64,000 bases of DNA, from assembly GCF_000381025.1 (NCBI RefSeq), contig NZ_KB905818.1:390133-454132 (forward strand), given 5' to 3'. Below, one piece after another: positions 16,788 to 25,649 of the stretch. Every line of letters begins with the position of its first letter. Positions within the stretch are counted from its first letter, which is position 1. This stretch comes from Streptomyces sulphureus DSM 40104 (GTDB taxonomy: Bacteria > Actinomycetota > Actinomycetes > Streptomycetales > Streptomycetaceae). A program made the translations under genes and the position numbers. The notes under the pieces are model-generated. The model saw only the letters and a program-made list of their open reading frames with translations. It did not search any database and was not told where the DNA came from.

Positions 16788-18313
16788 GCGCGGAGCCCGA
16801 GCGCGCACAGGGCGAACTCCCCGCGGACGAGGGCGCGTTCAGGTTTCCCAGTGCGCTCACGGTGCTCGCCGTCGTCACCCTCGCGGTGTGGGCGCTCGCC
16901 TTCGTCGTCCCCTCCGGCAGCTATCGGCGCACGGCCGACGGCGCCCCCGAGCAGGGCACCTACCATCGCACCGAGGCCGGGCTCAGCTTCGCCGACCGCC
17001 TGAAGGACCTCTTCCTCGCGCCGGTCAACGGCCTCTACGGGGTTCAGGACACCAGGACGGGCGCGGTCTCACCCGACGCGACCGGAGAACTCTACGGCAG
17101 CGCGGGGGTGTTCCTCTTCGTCCTCGCCGTGGGCGCCTTCATCACCGTCGTCTTCGCCACCGGCGCGCTGGACCGCGGCATCGGCCGGCTCGCGCACCGG
17201 TTGCGCGGGCGGGGCGCGTTGCTCGTCGCCGGGGTGATGACGGTCTTCTCGCTCCTCGGCACCGTCGAAGGGTTCGCGGAGGAGACGCTCGGCTTCTACG
17301 GGCTCGTCGTCCCGCTGATGCTCGCCCTCGGATACGACCGGATGACCGCGGCCGGCACCATCCTGCTCGGTTCCGGGGCCGGTGTCCTCTGCTCCACGGT
17401 CAACCCCTTCGCCACCGGTGTCGCCTCCTCCGCCGCCGACATCTCGATCGGCGACGGGATCGTGCTCCGCGGGGCGATGTGGATCGTTTTCACCTCCGTG
17501 ACGATCGCCTTCGTCGTGCGGTACGCGCGGCGGGTGCGTGCCGTGCCCGGGCGCTCGCTCTCGGGGTGGCGGCCGGGGGACCGGGAACGGGCCGAGCGCG
17601 CGGGGACGGAGGAGCCGCCGCAGCTCACGCCGCGGCACCGGGTGGTCCTCGCCGCCACATCGCTCGCCTTCGGGGCCCTCGTCTACTCGGTGATCCCGTG
17701 GTCGAGCGTGCTGACGGGACGCGCGGACGCCGCCCCGTACCGCTTCGAACTCGGTTGGTCCTTCCCCGAGTTGGCGGCGCTCTTCTTCGTCGCCTCGATC
17801 GTGGTCGGCTTCCTCGCGAGGATGGGGGAGCGCGGTTTCACCGACACCCTGGTGCGGGGCGCGGCCGACTTCGTCTCACCGGCGCTGGTGATCATGCTTG
17901 CGCGGGGCGTCACCGTCCTGATGAACAACGCGCAGATCACGGACACGGTGCTCCACTCGGTCGAGGGAGCCGTCTCGGGGACCCCCGCCGCGCTCTTCGG
18001 CATCATGGTCTACGTCGTCAACCTGCCCCTGGCGTTCCTCATCCCTTCGACGTCGGGGCACGCCACCCTCGCGATGCCGATCCTCGCACCCCTCGCCGAC
18101 TTCGCCGGGGTTTCGCGGGCGCTCGCCGTCACGGCGTGGACCGCGGCGAGCGGTTGGATGAACCTGTGGGTGCCGACCACCGCCGTCATCATGGGGGGTC
18201 TTTCGCTCGCGAGGGTCGGCTACGACCGCTATATCCGGTTCGTGTGGCCGCTGTTGGCGATCCTCGCCGTGCTCGTCTGCGGGTTCGTCGCGGTGGGGGC
18301 GTGGGTGGAGTGA
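16784..18313 (+). CDS. YfcC/DcuC-like membrane carrier
   Basis: 509 residues with about 12 hydrophobic segments. VVPSGSYRRTADG and GTYHRTEAG near the N-terminus, GTVEGFAEETLGFYGLVVPLM in the first half and STSGHATLAMPILAPLADF near the C-terminus fit the YfcC/C4-dicarboxylate anaerobic carrier superfamily (DcuC-like), members of which carry dicarboxylates or basic amino acids. Overlap with the dipeptidase suggests the carrier brings in a peptide or acyl-amino acid, but the substrate is unknown. It converges on malate synthase, with a shared hairpin between. Confidence 0.8.
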   Translation: MSAEPERAQGELPADEGAFRFPSALTVLAVVTLAVWALAFVVPSGSYRRTADGAPEQGTYHRTEAGLSFADRLKDLFLAPVNGLYGVQDTRTGAVSPDATGELYGSAGVFLFVLAVGAFITVVFATGALDRGIGRLAHRLRGRGALLVAGVMTVFSLLGTVEGFAEETLGFYGLVVPLMLALGYDRMTAAGTILLGSGAGVLCSTVNPFATGVASSAADISIGDGIVLRGAMWIVFTSVTIAFVVRYARRVRAVPGRSLSGWRPGDRERAERAGTEEPPQLTPRHRVVLAATSLAFGALVYSVIPWSSVLTGRADAAPYRFELGWSFPELAALFFVASIVVGFLARMGERGFTDTLVRGAADFVSPALVIMLARGVTVLMNNAQITDTVLHSVEGAVSGTPAALFGIMVYVVNLPLAFLIPSTSGHATLAMPILAPLADFAGVSRALAVTAWTAASGWMNLWVPTTAVIMGGLSLARVGYDRYIRFVWPLLAILAVLVCGFVAVGAWVE

Positions 18314-18317
18314 GCAA

Positions 18318-18358
18318 CGGCCGTCCGTGCGGGGCGTGTTGCCCCGTACGGACGGCCG
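18318..18358. terminator. Bidirectional hairpin between carrier and malate synthase
   Basis: An 18-bp stem (CGGCCGTCCGTGCGGGGC, one G-U pair) with a five-base loop lies between the stops at 18313 (plus) and 18366 (minus), so it can terminate transcription from both sides. Confidence 0.8.
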
Positions 18359-18365
18359 AAGCGGT

Positions 18366-19994
18366 TCAGCCCTCCAGGAGTTGGTACGCCGGAAGGGTGA
18401 GGAACTCGGTGTACTCCTCGGCGAGGGCGATGTCGAGAAGCAGGTCGTACGCCTGCTGCCAGGCGCCGGTCGCGAACGCCTCCTCGCCCGCCTCCTCGCG
18501 GATCGCGGCGAGTTCCTCGCTGGCGACCTGCCGCACGAGGTCGCGCGTGACGGTGCTGCCGTCGTCGAGGACGACGCCCGCGTTGATCCACTGCCAGAGC
18601 TGGGAGCGGGAGATCTCCGCGGTCGCCGCGTCCTCCATGAGGTTGAAGATGGCGACGGCGCCGAGGCCGCGCAGCCACGCCTCGGTGTACCGGATGCCGA
18701 CCTGCACGGCGTTGCGGAGCCCGGCCGAGGTGGGCCGCGCGTCGAGCGAGTCGATGGCGATGAGGTCGGCGGCCTTGACGTCGACGTCCTCGCGCAGGCG
18801 GTCCTTCTGGTGCGGGCGGTCGCCGAGGACGGCGTCGAAGGAGGCGCGGGCGACGGGCACGAGGTCGGGGTGGGCGACCCAGGAGCCGTCGAAGCCGTCG
18901 TGGGCCTCGCGGTCCTTGTCGTTCCTGACCTTCTCCAGCGCCTGCTCGTTCGCCTCGGGGTCTCGGCGGTTGGGGATGAACGCGGCCATGCCGCCGATCG
19001 CGTGGGCCCCGCGCTTGTGGCAGGTGCGGACGAGGAGTTCGGTGTAGGCGCGCATGAAAGGCGCCGTCATCGTCACGGAGTTGCGGTCGGGCAGGACGAA
19101 GGAGGGCCCCGCGTCGCGGAAGTTCTTCACGATGGAGAAGAGGTAGTCCCAGCGTCCGGCGTTCAACCCCGAGGCGTGGTCGCGGAGTTCGTAGAGGATC
19201 TCCTCCATCTCGTACGCCGCGGTGATCGTCTCGATGAGCACGGTGGCGCGGACGGTCCCGTACGGGATGCCGCAGTACTCCTGCGCGAAGACGAACACCT
19301 CGTTCCACAGGCGGGCTTCGAGGTGCGACTCGGTCTTCGGCAGGTAGAAGTAGGGGCCCTTGCCGAGGTCGAGCAGGCGCTGGGCGTTGTGGAAGAAGTA
19401 GAGGCCGAAGTCGACGAGGCCGCCGGGCAGGGCGCGCCCGTCCACGGTGAGGTGGCGCTCGTCGAGGTGCCAGCCGCGGGGCCGGACGACGACCGTCGCC
19501 AACTCTTCGGCGGGGCGCAGCCCGTAGGACTTGCCGGAGTTCTCGTCGGTGAAGTCGATGCGCTGCTCGTAGGCGTCGATCAGGTTGAGCTGGCCGCCGA
19601 TGACGTTGCCCCAGGTGGGGGCCGAGGCGTCCTCGAAGTCGGCGAGCCAGACGCGGGCGCCGGAGTTGAGGGCGTTGATCGTCATCTTCCGGTCGGTGGG
19701 ACCCGTGATCTCCACCCGCCGGTCCTGGAGCGCCTCCGGGGCGGGGGCCACCTGCCACTCGCCGGAGCGCACGCCGGCGGTTTCGGGGAGGAAGTCGAGC
19801 GTTGCCGTGCGGGCGAGTTCGTCGCGGCGCTCGGCGCGCAGCGCCAGGAGCTCGTCGCGGCGGGGGGTGAAGCGGCGGTGGAGCGCGCCGAGGAAGGCCA
19901 GGGCTTCGGGGGTCAGCACCTCGTCCTGCCGCTCCGGGCGGTGCGCGGGGTCGATACCGGTGAGCTCCGGGAGCGGGCGCTCGGTTGCGGGCAT
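18366..19994 (-). CDS. aceB: Malate synthase A
   Basis: 542 residues, the normal length of the A isoform. Signatures are NALNSGARVWLADFEDASAPTW-like residues near 95-115, the catalytic-arginine region PRGWHL, VRATVLIETITAAYEMEEI, DGSWVAHPDLVP and the C-terminal ISRSQLWQW. It condenses glyoxylate with acetyl-CoA to malate. Among ureide genes the glyoxylate probably comes from allantoin breakdown rather than from isocitrate lyase. ATG 19994 is preceded by GGAG; a longer frame to 20066 has an implausible Arg/His-rich start. The promoter is at 20091-20119. Confidence 0.95.
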   Translation of the reverse strand: MPATERPLPELTGIDPAHRPERQDEVLTPEALAFLGALHRRFTPRRDELLALRAERRDELARTATLDFLPETAGVRSGEWQVAPAPEALQDRRVEITGPTDRKMTINALNSGARVWLADFEDASAPTWGNVIGGQLNLIDAYEQRIDFTDENSGKSYGLRPAEELATVVVRPRGWHLDERHLTVDGRALPGGLVDFGLYFFHNAQRLLDLGKGPYFYLPKTESHLEARLWNEVFVFAQEYCGIPYGTVRATVLIETITAAYEMEEILYELRDHASGLNAGRWDYLFSIVKNFRDAGPSFVLPDRNSVTMTAPFMRAYTELLVRTCHKRGAHAIGGMAAFIPNRRDPEANEQALEKVRNDKDREAHDGFDGSWVAHPDLVPVARASFDAVLGDRPHQKDRLREDVDVKAADLIAIDSLDARPTSAGLRNAVQVGIRYTEAWLRGLGAVAIFNLMEDAATAEISRSQLWQWINAGVVLDDGSTVTRDLVRQVASEELAAIREEAGEEAFATGAWQQAYDLLLDIALAEEYTEFLTLPAYQLLEG

Positions 19995-20090
19995 GGTGAG
20001 GACTCCTTCGGCCGGCGGGCGGTGCGGGTGGTGCGGGCGTGCACGGACAGGGCGCCGGAGGGCCAACTCCGGCGGAGTTCTGGAAAGTGG

Positions 20091-20120
20091 AGAGTAGTTT
20101 TCTTATAGCGGAACTTCAAC
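20091..20120 (-). promoter_or_regulatory. Probable aceB promoter with ureide-operator half-site
   Basis: On the minus strand, TTGAAG (20119-20114), a 17-bp spacer and TACTCT (20096-20091) make a good vegetative promoter. The -35 is embedded in GTTGAA (20120-20115), half of the palindrome found before uraD and allB. The remaining 19995-20382 stretch is divergent leader for aceB and the sugar porter, with no gene visible. Confidence 0.5.
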
Positions 20121-20382
20121 GGGGGAGGAGAAACTCGGCGGCTCCTCGCCCCCGCCACACAAGGATCGCCGTATTTCTCCTGTTCTGTGAGGTGAACTCT
20201 CCACCGCCACGGAGGAGTTGGCAACGCCCACGGCCCGCGCGCACCTGCACGGCGGGGCAGCTCCGCGTACGCAACTCACCCGTACACAGCATGTCGTTGG
20301 GGCCCGTCCCCGCGCCGCTGCCCCATAGTCGAGCGGTGGCGGTCGCAGGTGTGCGCCGCAGAAGAGCGCAGGAGGCGGTCGC

Positions 20383-21789
20383 GTGCAGGGCAATTCCGAG
20401 GAATCCGGAGCCGAGGGGGCGGTCCCCACCCGTAAGGGGCGCGTCTACGGATGGGCGCTCCTCATCGCGCTGGGCGGCCTCCTCTTCGGCTTCGACACCG
20501 GGGTCATCTCCGGCGCCCTCCTCTTCGTCAAGCACGACTTCGCCCTCAACTCCTTCGAACAGGGCACGGTCGTCAGCATCCTCCTCATCGGCGCGATGAT
20601 CGGAGCGCTCTCCGCCGGGCGCCTCGCCGACCGGGTCGGCCGGCGCCACGCCCTCGTCTTCGAGGGCGTCGTCTTCGCGATCGGCACCCTGATCGCCGTC
20701 GCGGCCATCGACTACTGGATGCTCCTCGCCGGACGCCTCGTCCTCGGTCTCGCCATCGGCGGCGCCTCCGCCACGGTTCCCATCTACCTCTCGGAACTCT
20801 CCCCGAACGCCATCCGCGGCCGCACCCTCAGCTTCAACCAACTCTTCATCACGGGCGGCATCCTCATCGCCTACCTCGTCAACCTCGTCTTCGCCGGCGC
20901 CGGCGACTGGCGGGCGATGTTCGCCGTCGGCTTCGTGCCCGCCGCCGTCCTCGTCGCGGGGGCGCTGTGGGTGCTGCCCGAGTCGCCCTCGTGGCTGCTC
21001 GCCCAGGGGCGCGCGGACGAGGCCCGCAGGGTGGTCCGCAGGGTGATGGGCGAGAAGCAGGCAGACGAACTCGTCGACAGCATCCAGCAGGCGACCGAGG
21101 AGTCGGGCGGGCACCTCGGGGACGAAGACGAGGGCGGCTGGCGGCACTTGGCCCGCAAGCAGGTCCGCCCCGCGCTCGTCGTCGGCCTCGTCCTCGCCGC
21201 CATCCAGCAGTTCGGCGGGATCAACACGATCATCTACTACGCGCCCTCGGTGATCGAGAAGACCGGGCTCAGCGCCTCCAACTCGATCTTCTACTCCGTC
21301 TTCATCGGCCTCATCAACCTGCTGATGACGGTCGTGGCGCTGCGCCTCGTCGACCGCGTCGGCCGACGCTTCCTCCTCCTCGCCTCGCTCGGCGGGATGA
21401 CCCTGACGATGGCGCTCCTCGGCCTCTCCTTCGTGATCGGCCTCAGCCCCGAACTCTCCCTGCTCTTCATGGTCGCCTACATCGCCGTCTACGCAGGCGG
21501 GTTGGGCCCGATCTTCTGGGTCCTCATCGGCGAGGTCTTCCCGCCCACCGTCCGAGCCGCCGGCTCCAGCGCGGCGACCGCCGTCAACTGGGCGTCGAAC
21601 TTCGTCGTCGGCCTCCTCTTCCTGCCCGTCGCGGGGGTGATCGGCCAGGGCGAGACGTTCTGGATCTTCGGCGTCATCTGCCTCGCCGGTCTCTTCTTCG
21701 TCCTGCGGTACGTACCGGAGACGCGCGGCGAGAGCCCGGACGAGGTCGCGCGCGGACTCCAGCAGCGGTTCGCCGGCCGGGAGGGTTGA
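20383..21789 (+). CDS. Sugar porter family MFS transporter (GlcP/XylE-like)
   Basis: 468 residues, 12 membrane helices. Sugar-porter signatures: GLLFGFDTGVISGALLF in helix 1, GRLADRVGRRHAL in the 2-3 loop, PESPSWLLAQGR after helix 6, QQFGGINTIIYYAP in helix 7, DRVGRR in the 8-9 loop and PETRG after helix 12. It is a proton-coupled hexose or pentose importer resembling Streptomyces GlcP. GTG 20383 follows GGAGG at seven bases. The next gene begins four bases after its stop. Which sugar is carried cannot be decided. Confidence 0.88.
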   Translation: MQGNSEESGAEGAVPTRKGRVYGWALLIALGGLLFGFDTGVISGALLFVKHDFALNSFEQGTVVSILLIGAMIGALSAGRLADRVGRRHALVFEGVVFAIGTLIAVAAIDYWMLLAGRLVLGLAIGGASATVPIYLSELSPNAIRGRTLSFNQLFITGGILIAYLVNLVFAGAGDWRAMFAVGFVPAAVLVAGALWVLPESPSWLLAQGRADEARRVVRRVMGEKQADELVDSIQQATEESGGHLGDEDEGGWRHLARKQVRPALVVGLVLAAIQQFGGINTIIYYAPSVIEKTGLSASNSIFYSVFIGLINLLMTVVALRLVDRVGRRFLLLASLGGMTLTMALLGLSFVIGLSPELSLLFMVAYIAVYAGGLGPIFWVLIGEVFPPTVRAAGSSAATAVNWASNFVVGLLFLPVAGVIGQGETFWIFGVICLAGLFFVLRYVPETRGESPDEVARGLQQRFAGREG

Positions 21790-21792
21790 CGG

Positions 21793-22764
21793 ATGGCGGA
21801 CGGGCGGGACGGGGAGCGCACCGGCGCGCCCTGGGACCGCGTCCAACCCCTCGACGGCGCCGTGGTGATGGCGACCGGCATCGTCTCGACGGGCTGCCTG
21901 CTCGTGGGGTTCGAGGTGCTCTCCGCCGCGCTCTTCGCCGTCGGCGCCGCGGTGTGGGTCGCCGTCGCCGCCGTCATGCTGGTGCGGTTCGTGCGGCAGC
22001 GCCGCAGGTGGCTCGACGAGGCGCGGAAGGTGGGCGCGCTCACCGGCGTCGCAGGCACCGGCGTCCTCGGCGTCCGGTGCGCGTTCGCCGGTTTCCAGAC
22101 GGCGGCGTGGGTGCTCCTCGCCTTCTCCGCGGTGCTCTGGGTCGTCCTGCTGCCGGCCGCCGTGCGCCACACCGCGCGACGCGTACCGGGCGCCGCCTAC
22201 CTGACGTGCGTCGCCACCCAGTCCCTCGCCGTGCTCGCCACCACGCTCTGGTTGACGCAGCGCGGCCCCACCTGGCCGCTGTGGCTCGCGCTCGGCGCCT
22301 TCGTCCTCGGACTCGCCCTCTACGTACAGGTGTTGGTCCACTTCGACTTCTCCGAGGTGCGCAACGGCAAGGGCGACCACTGGGTGGCGTGCGGCGCCCT
22401 CGCCATCTCCGCGCTCGCGTCCGCCCGGCTGACGGGCGCCACCGCGCCGGGCGGAGCCTGGGCCGGGTGGCCGCACGCGTGGCTCCGCTTCGTCACGCTC
22501 GTACTGCTCGCCGCGGTCTTCGCCTGGTACGCGGTACTCGTCGTCGCCGAGATCAGGTGGTCGCGCCCGCAGTACGACACCCGCCGCTGGGCGACCGTCT
22601 TCCCGCTCGGCATGACGGCGGTGGCGACGCTCACCACCGCGCCCCTCTTCGCGCCCGACGCGCTCACCGAGGCGGGTCGGCTGCTCCTCCTCGTCGCCGT
22701 GGTCGTGTGGTTCCTCACGGCGGCGGGGGCCACGCGCGCCGCCTTCCGGACGCCCGCCGGCTGA
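21793..22764 (+). CDS. TehA/SLAC1-like (tellurite-resistance/dicarboxylate transporter) family membrane protein
   Basis: 323 residues with about ten hydrophobic helices. PLDGAVVMATGIVSTGCLL at the start and AFAGFQTAAWVLLAF, LALYVQVLVHFDFSEV and the later repeats suggest the voltage-dependent anion channel/TDT family (TehA, Mae1, SLAC1). Such proteins conduct anions such as malate. Conservation is low, so the assignment rests mainly on the first helix and the topology. It starts four bases after the sugar porter stop. Confidence 0.65.
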   Translation: MADGRDGERTGAPWDRVQPLDGAVVMATGIVSTGCLLVGFEVLSAALFAVGAAVWVAVAAVMLVRFVRQRRRWLDEARKVGALTGVAGTGVLGVRCAFAGFQTAAWVLLAFSAVLWVVLLPAAVRHTARRVPGAAYLTCVATQSLAVLATTLWLTQRGPTWPLWLALGAFVLGLALYVQVLVHFDFSEVRNGKGDHWVACGALAISALASARLTGATAPGGAWAGWPHAWLRFVTLVLLAAVFAWYAVLVVAEIRWSRPQYDTRRWATVFPLGMTAVATLTTAPLFAPDALTEAGRLLLLVAVVVWFLTAAGATRAAFRTPAG

Positions 22765-22787
22765 ACGTGGCCTCGCGCGCGCCGAGT

Positions 22788-23423
22788 TCAGTCGTCGAGG
22801 CGGGCGAGGTCCTCGGGGGTGTCGATGTCGGCCGGGTCTCCGACGTCGCCGCACTCGACGCACACCGGAGGGTGCCGCCGCAGGTACGCGCGGGCGCCCC
22901 TGTCGCCCTCCGCGGCAGCGGCCACCCCGGCGAAGTGCGCGGCTCCGAGGAGGACGGGGTGGCCCCTGCGCCCGCCGTAGGCGGCGGAGGCGAGCGAGGC
23001 CGGCCCCTCGTACGCGGCCCGCACCCGGGCGACGGCGCGCGGGGACACCCCCGGCTGGTCGACGAGCACGACGAGCGCGGCGCCGCTCTCCGCAGCCGCG
23101 ACCCCGCCGGGCCGCTCCCCGGAGACGGCAGCGAGGCCGACCCGCAGCGAACCGCCCATCCCCGCGGCCCAGTCGGGGTTCTCCACGACCTCGGCGCCGT
23201 CGAGCCGGGCCCGCGCCTGGACCGTCGCAGCCGCAGCACCGAGCACCACGCAGACGCGCCCGCACCCGCCGTCCACGAGCGCCCGGACCGCGTGCTCGAC
23301 GAGGGGCGCACCGCGGTAGGGAAGGAGCGCCTTGGGACGCCCGCCCAGCCGGGAGCCGCCCCCGGCCGCGAGCAGTAGGCCGGTGACGGGGGAGCGCGTC
23401 GGGTCGTTCTCCTGGTGCAGCAC
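22788..23423 (-). CDS. MobA-like NTP transferase (molybdenum cofactor cytidylyltransferase type)
   Basis: 211 residues. TGLLLAAGGGSRLGGRPKALLPYRG is the nucleotide-binding N-terminus of the MocA/MobA-like fold; VVLVDQPGVSP supplies the metal-binding Asp and RRGHPVLL is the usual follow-up. MocA makes molybdopterin cytosine dinucleotide for xanthine dehydrogenase-type enzymes, which oxidise hypoxanthine and xanthine to urate. That would fit the surrounding purine genes, although no xanthine dehydrogenase lies in the window. The GTG start at 23423 is used because upstream sequence in frame is low-complexity. Confidence 0.83.
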   Translation of the reverse strand: MLHQENDPTRSPVTGLLLAAGGGSRLGGRPKALLPYRGAPLVEHAVRALVDGGCGRVCVVLGAAAATVQARARLDGAEVVENPDWAAGMGGSLRVGLAAVSGERPGGVAAAESGAALVVLVDQPGVSPRAVARVRAAYEGPASLASAAYGGRRGHPVLLGAAHFAGVAAAAEGDRGARAYLRRHPPVCVECGDVGDPADIDTPEDLARLDD

Positions 23424-23509
23424 GGCGCCAGGGTACGGGGCGGTCCCCGTCGGCCGTGCGGGGCGGCGCACAGCAGCGCCGTCCCTCCACAGACGGAACG
23501 GGCAGCAGC

Positions 23510-23986
23510 GTGACGGGGAGTGCAGCGCGGCGCGGGGGTCTTCACGCCCTTGGGGTCCGCCCGCGACCGGTCCCGGAGCCGGAGGAGTACGACGGCCTCG
23601 ACCTGCCCGACGACTACCGCCTCGCTCTCGCCGACCGCCCGGTGCGCCCCTCCGACTCCGCGGACGACCGCGAGGACGTCGCACACGAGACGGAGTTCGA
23701 CCGCCTCGGTACCGCCGACAGCAACAAGCTGGTGCTCCTCGACGACGAGCAGTCCCCGACGCTCCGAACCTGCCGCGCCGGAACGCGGTCCGCCCAGCGC
23801 GTCGCACTCCGCAGCCTCTCGAAGGGCGCACGGATCTGCGTCCTCAACGGCGCCGGGCATGTGGGGCTTGTCACCTTCCGCGGCACCTCACCCGACTCCG
23901 ACCCCAGCACGTACGTCAAGCTCGACCCGACGGTGTGGCGCAACGCGCTCGACGTGAGCGAGGAAGGGCCGACGGAAGCGCCCTGA
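23510..23986 (+). CDS. Hypothetical actinobacterial protein, possibly truncated
   Basis: About 158 residues from GTG 23510 (open frame from 23456). The C-terminal part (NKLVLLDDEQSPTLRTC, GARICVLNGAGHVGLVTFRG, VKLDPTVWRNALD) looks like a domain I associate with the tails of Streptomyces secreted or kinase-linked proteins. No signal peptide, membrane segment or kinase portion precedes it, and the N-terminal 30 residues are Gly/Arg-rich, so it may be a stump or have a lost upstream part. No function is assigned. Confidence 0.45.
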   Translation: MTGSAARRGGLHALGVRPRPVPEPEEYDGLDLPDDYRLALADRPVRPSDSADDREDVAHETEFDRLGTADSNKLVLLDDEQSPTLRTCRAGTRSAQRVALRSLSKGARICVLNGAGHVGLVTFRGTSPDSDPSTYVKLDPTVWRNALDVSEEGPTEAP

Positions 23987-24235
23987 GCTGCAGCTACGCC
24001 GTTCCGGAAGCGCGGCTGCCGGAGCGGCGCACGGTCGTCCTGCCGCCGCTCCCCGACTCGTGTGCGCCGCACGGGAATCGCGTCCTCCGTATGGCGTCCT
24101 CGTCGCGCTTGGCGTTTACTGGTCTGACCCGGCCGGGGGGCCGGTGGCTTCCCGGGGCGTGGTGAGGGGAGCACGGAGGAGCAGGGGTGGCAGCCTCCGA
24201 GTACCGCGGGGCGTGCCGTTTGATGGGGAGAGAGC

Positions 24236-24565
24236 GTGCGCAGCAAAACCGTGGGGCAGCGGTCGTCGGGGGCGAGCCGCCAGGAAGATCCGCGCGTCTC
24301 GGCGCTGAGGGACGCGGCCGTCCGGCTGCGCGCCGAACTCGACGCGCACCAACCGGAGTTACGCGACCGCGGCGTGGCCGAGGACCAACTCGACGCGGTC
24401 CGCGCCATGGTGCGCTCGGGGGCACCCGAAGTGCGCGCGCTGCGGACGTCGTTGCTGCTGCTCACCGCGGCGCTCGGCTCCCTGAGCACGCTCGCCGAAC
24501 CGCTGGGCGAACTGCGCCGCGCCGTCGAACTCTTCGGCGAACCGGCGCCCCGCCGCCGCGAGTAG
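24236..24565 (+). CDS. Small helical protein, DUF5955-like
   Basis: 109 residues, rich in Leu, Glu, Arg and Ala, predicted mostly helical: VSALRDAAVRLRAELDAHQ, DRGVAEDQLDAVRAMV, RLRTSLLLL-like segment and LSTLAEPLGELRRAVELFG. It resembles the DUF5955 family of actinobacteria, of unknown function. GTG 24236 follows GGGGAGAG. It converges on the IclR regulator. Confidence 0.65.
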   Translation: MRSKTVGQRSSGASRQEDPRVSALRDAAVRLRAELDAHQPELRDRGVAEDQLDAVRAMVRSGAPEVRALRTSLLLLTAALGSLSTLAEPLGELRRAVELFGEPAPRRRE

Positions 24566-24616
24566 CCGCAGGGGTGCGCCCAACCGCCCCGTGACATACG
24601 GGCGCCGGGGCCGCGC

Positions 24617-25450
24617 TCAGCCTCGCGGTGCCTCCGCGCCAGAGGTGGCGATCGCCGTGGAGAGTTCGGCCGCGACGGTCCGCAGCAGCGGTACGTACTT
24701 CTCCGTCGCCGCATCGGTGAGGCGTCCGGCAGGCCCGGAGATGGAGATCGCCGCCGAGGTGGGGGAGTCGGGGACGCGGACGGCGAGGCAACGGACGCCC
24801 AGCTCCTGCTCGTTGTCGTCGACGGCGTACCCCTCGACGCGCACCGTCGCGAGGGCGTCGAGGAACGCCTCGGGCGTGGTGAGAGTCCGCTCGGTCGCCG
24901 CCGGCATGCCGGTGCGGTCGAGCAGGGCGCGCACCTCCGCCTCCGGGGCCTCGGCGAGGAGCGCCTTGCCGACGCCCGTGGTGTGCGGCAGCACCCGTCG
25001 GCCGACCTCGGTGAACATCCGCATCGAATGGCGCGAGGGCACCTGCGCGACGTAGACGGCCTCGTCCCCGTCGAGGAGCGCCATGTTGGCCGTCTCGCCC
25101 GTCTCCTCGACGAGCCTGGCGAGGTAGGGCCGCGCCCAGGTGCCGAGGAGCCGCGCCGCGCTCTCGCCGAGCCGGATGAGCCGCGGGCCGAGCGCGTAGC
25201 GGCGGTTGGGCTGCTGGCGGACGTAGCCGCTGGTGACGAGGGTGCGCATCAGCCGGTGGATGGTGGGCAGCGGCAGGCCGCTCAGCGAGGCGAGTTCGCT
25301 GAGCCCGACCTCGCCCCCGGCGTCGGCCATCCGCTCCAGCAGGTCGAAGGCCCGCTCCAGGGACTGGACGCCGCCCGGGGCGGCGGGGGCCGTTGGCTGG
25401 TGTTCGGCGGACGGCGGCAAGGCGCGTTCCTTTCTGCGGGCTGTGCGCAT
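24617..25450 (-). CDS. allR: IclR-family regulator, probable allantoin repressor
   Basis: 277 residues. The winged helix is at about 29-85 (SLERAFDLLERMADAGGEVGLS, LSGLPLPTIHRLMRTLV), followed by the IclR effector domain with LPHTTGVGKALLAE, GYAVDDNEQELGVRC and AISISGPAGRL. It is divergent from allantoinase. In Streptomyces coelicolor the IclR protein AllR, encoded next to the allantoin genes, represses the allantoin and malate synthase genes and is released by glyoxylate-pathway intermediates; this gene's place and family match it. The near-identical operators at 8579 and 25557 are its probable targets. Confidence 0.85.
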   Translation of the reverse strand: MRTARRKERALPPSAEHQPTAPAAPGGVQSLERAFDLLERMADAGGEVGLSELASLSGLPLPTIHRLMRTLVTSGYVRQQPNRRYALGPRLIRLGESAARLLGTWARPYLARLVEETGETANMALLDGDEAVYVAQVPSRHSMRMFTEVGRRVLPHTTGVGKALLAEAPEAEVRALLDRTGMPAATERTLTTPEAFLDALATVRVEGYAVDDNEQELGVRCLAVRVPDSPTSAAISISGPAGRLTDAATEKYVPLLRTVAAELSTAIATSGAEAPRG

Positions 25451-25524
25451 GGTACCGGGCGCCGCGTCCGCGGGGTCCCGGCCGACGGTTTCCGCGTTCC
25501 GACCGACGGGCGGGGGGCGCGGTG

Positions 25525-25573
25525 TTGACGCCCGGCGGGAGTGGTCTCAGGATGCCTTCAACAGTTCGTTGAA
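25525..25573 (+). promoter_or_regulatory. Allantoinase promoter with AllR-like operator
   Basis: TTGACG (25525-25530), 17 bp, then CAGGAT (25548-25553) form a plausible promoter. TTCAACAGTTCGTTGAA (25557-25573), with perfect TTCAAC/GTTGAA arms, would sit at about +1 to +17 and block initiation. The complementary strand reads TTCAACGAACTGTTGAA, differing at only two positions from the urate-operon site. Confidence 0.7.
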
Positions 25574-25649
25574 ACCGCAGGTCTCGACCGGACGCGGCGC
25601 GCCCGCTCCGCCGGGGCGCTGCCCTCGCGCGAGCACCGGGAGGTGTCGG

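Noticed and set aside
20116..23490. A 1124-codon reverse open frame over the sugar porter and TehA-like genes
   Set aside because: Its sequence is charged, repetitive GC-driven translation; the forward genes contain diagnostic membrane-protein motifs.
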